From assembly GCA_937975715.1 (NCBI GenBank), contig CALJUA010000015.1:1-5927 (forward strand): 5,927 bases of DNA, written 5' to 3'. The notes under the pieces are model-generated. The model was not told the origin of the DNA, searched no databases, and saw nothing but the letters and a program-made list of their open reading frames with translations. Positions 1 to 4,057 of this stretch are shown in pieces. The stretch's first letter is position 1. Each line of letters opens with the position of its first letter. The stretch comes from an uncultured Candidatus Planktophila sp. (GTDB lineage: Bacteria > Actinomycetota > Actinomycetes > Nanopelagicales > Nanopelagicaceae). The position numbers and the translations under genes were made by a program.

Positions 1-225
1 ACTACTGGAATGCCACGTGCTCTGCAGTACTTTGCAGAGTGGAATCCAGTTTCAACGATGGTGGCTGCCTGCCGTCAGCTCTTTGGTTTGGAAAATCAGT
101 TTGGCGCTACTGCTGGATCATTTCCTAGCGAGCATCCACTCACAACATCACTCTTCTATATCGTTGTGATTATGGTGATTTTCGTACCGTTGAGCCTTCG
201 CCGCTACCGCAATTCTGTCAACTAA
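1..225 (+). CDS. ABC-2 type transporter permease, C-terminal fragment
   Basis: The gene enters from the left edge, is open from base 1 in frame 1 and stops with TAA at 223-225. About 74 C-terminal residues are visible. They contain a segment ending WNPVSTMVAACRQLF, a loop, one strongly hydrophobic helix (around SLFYIVVIMVIFVPLSL) and a basic tail RRYRNS. This matches the end of ABC-2/DrrB-type permeases, where an 'F-A-E-x-NP-V' stretch leads into an amphipathic segment and a last transmembrane helix closes with RRYR-like residues on the cytoplasmic side. Such permeases pair with an ATPase to export drugs, lipids or polysaccharides; the substrate cannot be told from this fragment, and the ATPase would lie upstream, outside the window. 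The in-frame ATG at base 10 is internal, not a start. The gene converges on greA with only 5 bp between stop codons. Confidence 0.8.
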   Translation, partial: TTGMPRALQYFAEWNPVSTMVAACRQLFGLENQFGATAGSFPSEHPLTTSLFYIVVIMVIFVPLSLRRYRNSVN

Positions 226-230
226 TTAAT

Positions 231-710
231 TTAGGCGAAGAACTCTGCAGCTTTGATTTCAACCTTAATCTCACGACCATTAGGTGCGGTGTAAGAAACA
301 GTTGAACCAATTTCAGCGCCAAGAACTGCAGCACCTAGTGGTGACTTCTCTGAATAGACATCGATGTCACCAGATGCAATCTCACGTGAACCGAGGAGGA
401 ACTTGGTCTCATCTCCTGCGATAAGTGCAGTGACAACCATTCCGGCTCCGACCTTTCCATCAGCACTTGCTGGCGGCGTTCCGATATGGGCATTTTCAAG
501 CATCTGCTTTAACTGACGGATGCGAGCTTCCATCTTTCCCTGCTCGTCACGAGCTGCGTGGTAGCCGCCATTCTCTTTGAGGTCACCTTCGGCACGTGCA
601 GCTTCAATCTTTGCAGTGACTTCTTTACGGCCTTCACCTTCGAGGTGGGCGAGTTCTGCAGCGAGGCGGTCTGCTGCTTCCTGAGTTAACCAAGTCTGTT
701 GTGAGCTCAT
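231..710 (-). CDS. greA: Transcription elongation factor GreA
   Basis: The 159-residue product has the usual GreA length. GreA enters the secondary channel of RNA polymerase and stimulates cleavage of backtracked RNA, rescuing stalled complexes. Residues 1-75 form the antiparallel coiled coil; its tip carries EGDLKENGGY, with the acidic residues Asp43 and Glu46 in the place of the catalytic tip acids of E. coli GreA (Asp41/Glu44). Residues about 85-159 are the FKBP-like globular domain, including the characteristic SEKSPLG segment at 120-126. The following DEQGKMEARI continues the second coil helix. The start ATG (complement of 708-710) has no Shine-Dalgarno sequence: the bases before it on the coding strand read CTTCTCCGCT. 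A TAGTAT box sits 11 bases upstream, so a nearly leaderless mRNA is possible. It lies 36 bp downstream of the DUF4307 gene on the same strand, so it could also be co-transcribed with it. Confidence 0.97.
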   Translation of the reverse strand: MSSQQTWLTQEAADRLAAELAHLEGEGRKEVTAKIEAARAEGDLKENGGYHAARDEQGKMEARIRQLKQMLENAHIGTPPASADGKVGAGMVVTALIAGDETKFLLGSREIASGDIDVYSEKSPLGAAVLGAEIGSTVSYTAPNGREIKVEIKAAEFFA

Positions 711-721
711 AGCGGAGAAGG

Positions 722-727
722 ATACTA
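722..727 (-). promoter_or_regulatory. Possible greA -10 box giving a nearly leaderless transcript
   Basis: On the minus strand TAGTAT (4 of 6 matches to TATAAT) ends 11 bases before the greA ATG. Initiation at the usual distance would leave only about 4-6 untranslated bases, which agrees with the absence of a ribosome binding site. No good -35 hexamer is seen 16-18 bp further upstream. The box overlaps one of two ACTAGT palindromes (724-729 and 746-751); the heptamers 724-730 and 745-751 are exact inverted repeats around a 14-base loop. Suggestive only. Confidence 0.3.
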
Positions 728-746
728 GTAAGGGCTAGAGGTAGTA

Positions 747-1163
747 CTAGTCGAGATAGCAGGCAATTACGCCTGCATTGACCGCATCTGCGCGAGAAGG
801 AATGGTCACAGTTCTCTCGATGGCTCCGGTAGCCGCCGGAATTCGGTCATCGATCTGACCCACGATGACCTTGTCGATATCGCGAGCGGCGATTGTGCAC
901 ATCGCAGTTTTGGATGGATCACGGCGATTGATTGTGTAGCGGATTTCAGTATTGCGGGGATCGTCGTTGTTAAATGCAACAAGCGCATAACTAATAGGCG
1001 GTTCTGCTTGATGCATCCCAGCCCAAATCAACCAAGCGCCACCAATAATCGCAAAGCTGAGTGCATATGGGATCCATGCACGCTGTGGACGAACTCCGTA
1101 ACGGTCATTGAAGTCAAAGGCATCGCGGCCTTGAGACTCACCTTGGAAGTTAGCACCCGACAT
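747..1163 (-). CDS. DUF4307 family single-pass membrane protein
   Basis: The 138-residue protein of unknown function has the layout of DUF4307, a family found in actinobacteria. It has a short variable cytoplasmic N-terminus, the RYG motif at residues 21-23, one transmembrane helix at about 31-50 (IPYALSFAIIGGAWLIWAGM) and an extracytoplasmic beta-rich domain of about 85 residues. That domain contains a 'DPSKTAMCTIAARD' segment and a cysteine close to the end (Cys89 and Cys135, possibly a disulfide), as is typical of the family. From memory, homologues sit beside greA and mca in mycobacteria (Rv1081c) and other actinobacteria, which supports the assignment. The ATG at 1163 is the only usable start before the helix; it has no good Shine-Dalgarno sequence and lies 14 bp from the divergent start at 1178. 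The greA gene follows after 36 bp on the same strand. Its biochemical role is unknown. Confidence 0.88.
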   Translation of the reverse strand: MSGANFQGESQGRDAFDFNDRYGVRPQRAWIPYALSFAIIGGAWLIWAGMHQAEPPISYALVAFNNDDPRNTEIRYTINRRDPSKTAMCTIAARDIDKVIVGQIDDRIPAATGAIERTVTIPSRADAVNAGVIACYLD

Positions 1164-1180
1164 GGGAGAATCGTCTCATG
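1161..1180. promoter_or_regulatory. Shared divergent start region with imperfect dyad
   Basis: The minus-strand start codon of the DUF4307 gene (1161-1163) and the plus-strand ATG of the 45-residue gene (1178-1180) are separated by 14 bp. The block is a near-palindrome: CAT (1161-1163) mirrors ATG (1178-1180), and GAGA (1166-1169) mirrors TCTC (1174-1177) around a 4-base centre, with two unpaired G residues on the left. On the plus strand GGGAGA (1164-1169) makes a good Shine-Dalgarno sequence 8 bases before ATG, and it would be partly paired in the dyad. Promoters for both directions must overlap the opposite coding regions. I found no convincing -35/-10 pair. Confidence 0.5.
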
Positions 1181-1315
1181 AATAAAGATGTCGACATGGG
1201 TGTTGCTAGTTCACTGACCATGATTGTTCTTGTCAGCGCGACGGCATTTCTATTGCGTAGCTTCTACAAGCGCTACACACGTCTGACTAATCGCGAGGAT
1301 GTCGATAACAATTAA
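1178..1315 (+). CDS. Small single-helix membrane protein, 45 residues, unknown function
   Basis: The short open frame starts at ATG 1178, 8 bases after a clear Shine-Dalgarno-like GGGAGA, and ends with TAA at 1313-1315. Residues 1-8 are acidic and polar (MNKDVDMG), residues about 9-27 form one hydrophobic helix (SSLTMIVLVSATAFLL), and the tail RSFYKRYTRLTNRE is strongly basic before an acidic end. This charge pattern predicts a single-pass protein with the C-terminus in the cytoplasm. It overlaps the SURF1 start by 17 bp, so it is probably the first gene of the SURF1-DUF3817-prenyltransferase operon and may couple translation into SURF1. It sits where mycobacteria carry mca and the small gene Rv1083; it could be a shortened counterpart of the latter, but I do not recognise the family. 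Confidence 0.65.
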   Translation: MNKDVDMGVASSLTMIVLVSATAFLLRSFYKRYTRLTNREDVDNN

Positions 1316-2012
1316 AAAGGTTGCGACAGCTCTTGCTGTTCTCGCGCTTGCCGCAATTTTCTTTAGCCTTGGTTTATGGCAGTTAGATAGAGCTCGCGAA
1401 TTATCGGCGTCACAGAAAGCCGAGCCAGTTCAAGACCAGAGAATCTATAACCTTTCAGATCTCACCTCTGCAGAAGGTTCACTTCCAGTCGCTGCCTTTG
1501 GAAAGAGCGTCGCCCTCAAGGCTCACTACGTAGCAACGTATAAAGCCCCAAACCAGATTTCATCGGATGGCACTGTGGCTGATTGGGAAGTGGCTCTTGC
1601 ACAGGTAGATACCAACTCTGCAATCTTGGTTGTGCGAGGCTTATGGAGCGACCGATTTACACAACCATCGATAGTGATGGCCAACATGGTTGAGATCACC
1701 GGAACCATCTACCCGAGCCAATATGAAGATCGCGCAGCCAACACTGCATCTCAAATTTCTAGAATCGATAGCAGTCTTCTGACATCGACCTCAGATTTCC
1801 AGCTCTACGACGGTTTTGTATCTACCACTTCTGAGTCTGTTCGTGACGGCGCAATCAACCGCACCCGACTCCTGCTTGCTCTTCCCAAGGGCGACATTCC
1901 TGGTTATTACTGGCAACACATCTCTTATGTAGTTATCTGGTGGTTTATGGCCGCCCTCGTTCTCTGGGCGCCGTTCTACAAGCGCCGTGACGAGGCCGGC
2001 GTCGCGAGTTAG
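1299..2012 (+). CDS. SURF1 family cytochrome c oxidase assembly protein
   Basis: The 237-residue protein has SURF1 architecture: an N-terminal transmembrane helix (about 8-27) running into the hallmark LGLWQLDRA (24-32), a periplasmic domain of roughly 170 residues, and a C-terminal helix (about 207-226) introduced by YYWQHISY and ending in the basic stop-transfer FYKRR. The central strand AILVVRGLWSD (108-118) corresponds to the family's 'V-x-R-G-W' element, here with Leu before Trp. SURF1 proteins help assemble haem-copper oxidases of the aa3 type, probably in haem a delivery to subunit I; the oxidase genes are not in this window. The ATG at 1299 overlaps the upstream small gene by 17 bp, and the only purine-rich run (GAGG, 1295-1298) touches the ATG, so translation probably depends on coupling. 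The DUF3817 gene follows after 10 bp. Residues 35-70 look less conserved. A general SURF1-like role is secure; the exact oxidase partner is inferred. Confidence 0.9.
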   Translation: MSITIKKVATALAVLALAAIFFSLGLWQLDRARELSASQKAEPVQDQRIYNLSDLTSAEGSLPVAAFGKSVALKAHYVATYKAPNQISSDGTVADWEVALAQVDTNSAILVVRGLWSDRFTQPSIVMANMVEITGTIYPSQYEDRAANTASQISRIDSSLLTSTSDFQLYDGFVSTTSESVRDGAINRTRLLLALPKGDIPGYYWQHISYVVIWWFMAALVLWAPFYKRRDEAGVAS

Positions 2013-2022
2013 AGTTGCACCT

Positions 2023-2319
2023 ATGAAAACCCCTCTGAACCGCTTCCGCACAATGGCAATCATCTGTGGCGTCAACCTTCTCCTTCTTGTGGTCTACATG
2101 ATCGCCAAGTACGCCTTCGATGCCTTCGATAAAGAGAATCCATTCATCTTTATCCCGATCGCCCACGGGTATTTCTATATCGTCTACATCCTCACCGTCC
2201 TTCAATTGGCGGTCCAGAAGCGGATGTCATTCGGCCTCATCACTGCCCTGATTGCAGCTGGCACGATTCCGGTGGCTTCATTTGTCGCGGAGCGGAAAAT
2301 TGTTAAAAAGTATTCGTAG
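2023..2319 (+). CDS. DUF3817 family integral membrane protein
   Basis: The 98-residue protein has three predicted membrane helices (about 10-30, 43-63 and 69-87). It carries the family's signature pieces: PIAHGYFYIVY (45-55), with the conserved His-Gly at the start of helix 2, and AGTIPVASFVAERKI (79-93) at the end of helix 3, where a polar ER motif follows the membrane segment. The function of DUF3817 is not established. In actinobacteria I recall these genes being found near SURF1 or guaA, which agrees with the neighbour here. I chose ATG 2023, 10 bp after the SURF1 stop and preceded by a weak GAG 8 bases upstream, over the in-frame GTG at 1987, which would add 12 non-family residues. The gene overlaps the prenyltransferase start by 20 bp. 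Confidence 0.88.
   Translation: MKTPLNRFRTMAIICGVNLLLLVVYMIAKYAFDAFDKENPFIFIPIAHGYFYIVYILTVLQLAVQKRMSFGLITALIAAGTIPVASFVAERKIVKKYS
2289..2302 (+). promoter_or_regulatory. Shine-Dalgarno sequence and TTG start of the prenyltransferase
   Basis: GGAG at 2289-2292 is followed after 7 bases by TTG at 2300-2302, in frame with the prenyltransferase. This start gives a 258-residue protein whose N-terminus lines up with that of mycobacterial Rv1086 as I remember it. The earlier in-frame TTG at 2252 would add 16 residues that are just the out-of-frame reading of the DUF3817 gene and has no comparable binding site. Confidence 0.65.
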
Positions 2320-3076
2320 TCGAATCAAATCCCTGATCTACCCTTTTTACGAGTGGCGGATAGTTAAGGATCTCGACTTCACAAGGACCCCTCGCCATAT
2401 CGGCGTGACCCTTGATGGCAACCGCCGCTGGGCGAAACAGAACCCCGACGCCGCAGATCCTTTTGGCCATAAGCGCGGTGCCGAGAAGATTGCAGATTTA
2501 TTGGGTTGGTGTGAAGAGACCCAGGTTGAGGTAGTCACCCTATGGATGCTCTCGACCGATAATTTCAAACGCACCCCGGAAGAGGTGAAGACACTGATCG
2601 ATGTCATCAGTGAAATAGTCGATGACCTTTCTGCCCGAAATCGTTGGAGCATCAAGGCTGTCGGCGCTCTCGACGTTCTGCCTGAAGAACTTGCGACGAA
2701 ACTTGCCAACCTTCCTGATTGTCCGAACTCCAAGCTCCAGGTCAATGTTGCAATTGGCTACGGTGGCCGACGCGAAATCGTTGATGCCGTCAAAGGTTTC
2801 CTCGGCGAAGAGGCAGAGGCAGGTCGCACTTTGAAGGAAGCGATGGCCGATCTCGATGCCGATGCAATTGCCCGCCATCTCTATACCGCCGGCCAACCCG
2901 ACCCCGACCTTTTGATTCGCACATCGGGGGAGCAGCGCCTCGGAGGATTCTTACTCTGGCAATCAGCGCTCTCTGAGTTCTACTTCTGTGAGGCCTACTG
3001 GCCAGATTTCCGTCGCGTTGATTTCCTTCGAGCTCTCCGCGATTACTCGCACCGCCACCGCCGCCTCGGCGCATAA
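2300..3076 (+). CDS. uppS: Cis-prenyltransferase (isoprenyl diphosphate synthase), Rv1086-like
   Basis: From the TTG start the product is 258 residues. It condenses isopentenyl diphosphate onto an allylic diphosphate in cis, supplying the route to polyprenyl-phosphate carriers for cell-wall and glycan synthesis. Visible motifs are HIGVTLDGNRRWA with the catalytic Asp39, the segment LWMLSTDNFKR (81-91), NVAIGYGGRREI (149-160) and DLLIRTSGEQRL (203-214) followed by FLLWQSALSEFYF (217-229), which holds the conserved Glu of region V. The sequence reads closer to M. tuberculosis Rv1086, a short-chain Z-farnesyl diphosphate synthase, than to E. coli UppS. Met83 falls where E. coli has the small Ala69; a bulky residue there is associated with shorter products. 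The product may therefore be C15 rather than C50-55, so the symbol uppS is used in the family sense. It is the last gene of the operon. Note Asp in STDN, where most members have Glu. Confidence 0.93.
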   Translation: MLKSIRSRIKSLIYPFYEWRIVKDLDFTRTPRHIGVTLDGNRRWAKQNPDAADPFGHKRGAEKIADLLGWCEETQVEVVTLWMLSTDNFKRTPEEVKTLIDVISEIVDDLSARNRWSIKAVGALDVLPEELATKLANLPDCPNSKLQVNVAIGYGGRREIVDAVKGFLGEEAEAGRTLKEAMADLDADAIARHLYTAGQPDPDLLIRTSGEQRLGGFLLWQSALSEFYFCEAYWPDFRRVDFLRALRDYSHRHRRLGA

Positions 3077-3210
3077 ACCAGAGCCTTCATTTGAACTGAG
3101 CGTCTAGGAAATCGACCTCTCTTAAATCTCACAGTCACAATTCGGACATTTAGGACTTTGCCCAATCTGACCAGGGCTTTTACTTATCCCCAGCCCGATC
3201 GATTTCTGGG

Positions 3211-3243
3211 AATTTGCGACTCACGCGTAGAAAAATTTGCGAC
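3211..3243. repeat. Direct repeat AATTTGCGAC, two copies
   Basis: The decamer AATTTGCGAC occurs exactly at 3211-3220 and 3234-3243, 23 bp start to start, about two helical turns. It flanks the possible -10 box TAGAAA (3228-3233) about 90-120 bp before the transglycosylase start codon. The spacing and position fit a binding site for a dimeric or tandem-binding regulator. The regulator is unknown. Confidence 0.5.
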
Positions 3244-3296
3244 AACGCCCTCTGATTGGAACTCTTTAGCCCAGCACGAGCCAATCAAGGCGCGTT
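3244..3296 (+). promoter_or_regulatory. Predicted structured leader (stem-loop) of the transglycosylase gene
   Basis: Nested inverted repeats form one long imperfect stem. CGCC (3246-3249) pairs with GGCG (3289-3292), or alternatively AACGC (3244-3248) with GCGTT (3292-3296). TGATTGG (3253-3259) pairs exactly with CCAATCA (3281-3287). After a two-base AA bulge, CTC (3262-3264) pairs with GAG (3278-3280). This gives about 14 bp around a 13-base loop. The stem ends about 20 bases before the ribosome binding site of the downstream gene. Cell-wall hydrolase genes in actinobacteria are often under leader-RNA control, for example the c-di-AMP (ydaO) riboswitch, but I do not find that riboswitch's conserved blocks here. 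Function is inferred only from structure and position. Confidence 0.45.
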
Positions 3297-3329
3297 ACGA
3301 GATCGAAAGAACGGGGGTGAGTTACACCG

Positions 3330-3890
3330 ATGTCAGTTTCAACTATCGCTACAAAGAAGCGGGCTATCTGGTCCCTCATCGCCGCAACCCTGATTATCTC
3401 AATCGCTCAGCCAACGGCTCAAGGTTTGGACTTCCCAACGACCACCCGCCTCAACCTTCCTGAAGGTCCGTCAGCTAGCCTGACGATCTCCAAGGATGTT
3501 GATCTCGGACAGACCGTCGCAGCCCCCATCTCTGAGATGGCAAAGGTCGCAGCGATGGCTCGTCAGGTAGAGCTCGCTCGTAAGGCCACCGGTGCGAAGT
3601 ACGTAGCTCGCGTCATTATGCAGAGCGAGTATTCATGGGGCGCAGATCAGTACAGCTGCCTCAACCGTCTCTGGACTAAAGAGAGCCACTGGAACTACAA
3701 GGCTCATAACTATCGTTCAGGTGCACATGGAATTGCTCAGGCGCTACCAGCGTCAAAGATGGAGGTCGTCGGAACAGATTGGCGCACCAACCCTGTCACT
3801 CAGATTCGTTGGGGTCTTCGCTACATCGATCTTCGTTATGACACCCCTTGCAAGGCTTGGGCGAAGTTCAAGCGCTCGCACTATTACTAA
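3330..3890 (+). CDS. Secreted lytic transglycosylase-like (SLT fold) protein
   Basis: The 186-residue precursor has a signal peptide: a basic n-region (ATKKR, 7-11), a hydrophobic core (about 12-26) and probable cleavage near residues 30-32 (PTA or AQG). A low-complexity linker and a short helical stretch (70-95, SEMAKVAAMARQVELARKA) precede the catalytic domain from about 97. LNRLWTKESHWNYKA carries the presumed catalytic Glu118, followed by SGAHGIAQALPASKM (130-144) and WGLRYIDLRYDTPCKAW (161-177). This is the pattern of the small actinobacterial SLT/resuscitation-factor-like hydrolases that cleave peptidoglycan glycan strands outside the cell. Cys110 and Cys174 probably form a disulfide. 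ATG 3330 is the only possible start because an in-frame TGA lies 12 bases upstream. The purine-rich GGGGGTGAG (3313-3321) serves as the ribosome binding site. No peptidoglycan-binding (LysM) domain is seen. The gene is alone, after a structured leader. Confidence 0.9.
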   Translation: MSVSTIATKKRAIWSLIAATLIISIAQPTAQGLDFPTTTRLNLPEGPSASLTISKDVDLGQTVAAPISEMAKVAAMARQVELARKATGAKYVARVIMQSEYSWGADQYSCLNRLWTKESHWNYKAHNYRSGAHGIAQALPASKMEVVGTDWRTNPVTQIRWGLRYIDLRYDTPCKAWAKFKRSHYY

Positions 3891-3917
3891 AAACCACCAG
3901 CCCTCAATAAATTGAAA

Positions 3918-4046
3918 TTCGGCAAGCTGCCGAGATTAATCCTGCGGAAGATTCTCGGCTAGACGCGAGAAGAATTAAAGCTTGAGGCAAGTTTAAGAAA
4001 TTCTCGGCTACGACAGAACTACGGCACATTGTCGGCAACTTGCCGG
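3918..4046. terminator. Cluster of inverted repeats between converging genes, probable bidirectional terminator
   Basis: The 167 bp between the transglycosylase and fumarase stops contain four hairpins. First, TCGGCA (3919-3924) with TGCCGA (3928-3933). Second, GCCGAGA (3929-3935) with TCTCGGC (3953-3959), plus an inner TCC/GGA. Third, a long arm in which CGAGAA (3966-3971) pairs with TTCTCG (4001-4006), TTAAA (3975-3979) with TTTAA (3992-3996) and CTTG (3981-3984) with CAAG (3988-3991). Fourth, CGGCAA (4033-4038) with TTGCCG (4040-4045). Several arms overlap or are interchangeable: TTCTCG at 3952-3957 can also pair with CGAGAA, and ATTCTCGGCTA occurs twice (3951-3961 and 4000-4010). None is followed by a U-run in either direction, so this is not a classical intrinsic terminator; actinobacterial terminators often lack one. 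A small RNA or repeat element is an alternative. Confidence 0.55.
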
Positions 4047-4057
4047 AGCTTTGATTC

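Larger units (their letters stand above)
3077..3329 (+). other. Non-coding region between prenyltransferase and transglycosylase genes
   Basis: The 253 bp hold no convincing gene: an open frame starting at TTG 3158 runs into the transglycosylase gene in another phase and resembles nothing. The region contains a weak 4-bp hairpin GCCC/GGGC (3160-3177) followed by TTTT, possibly a terminator for the upstream operon; tandem TCACA pentamers at 3129-3133 and 3135-3139; a 10-bp direct repeat; and a long stem-loop directly before the next gene. No -35/-10 pair is convincing; TAGAAA at 3228-3233, between the direct repeats, is the best -10 candidate. Confidence 0.5.

Noticed and set aside
1791..2205. 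Overlapping minus-strand frames opposite the SURF1 and DUF3817 genes
   Set aside because: They are antisense readings of well-recognised genes, with arginine-rich, low-complexity content and no family features.
2252..2299. Longer prenyltransferase start at TTG 2252
   Set aside because: It adds 16 residues read out of phase within the DUF3817 gene, while TTG 2300 has a GGAG 7 bases upstream and fits the family N-terminus.
2347..3074. Three minus-strand frames opposite the prenyltransferase gene (94-132 codons)
   Set aside because: The plus strand encodes a clear full-length enzyme with all motifs; the antisense frames overlap each other and have no recognisable content.
3127..3139. Tandem TCACA pentamers resembling an MtrA-type site
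   Set aside because: Five-base repeats occur readily by chance, and I cannot recall the MtrA consensus precisely enough to claim a match.
3160..3181. Intrinsic terminator after the prenyltransferase gene (GCCC/GGGC then TTTT)
   Set aside because: The stem is only 4 bp with a 10-base loop, too weak to list as a feature of its own; mentioned in the region note.
3077..3329. c-di-AMP (ydaO/yuaA) riboswitch, expected before hydrolase genes of this kind
   Set aside because: None of the conserved blocks that I remember for this riboswitch, such as the GACAGCTAACC-like 3' segment, are present. The only resemblance is a GGGGTGA that serves as the ribosome binding site.
3158..3463. 101-codon plus-strand frame from TTG upstream of the transglycosylase gene
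   Set aside because: It overlaps the first 134 bases of the transglycosylase gene in another phase, has no ribosome binding site, resembles no family I know, and crosses the direct repeat and stem-loop.
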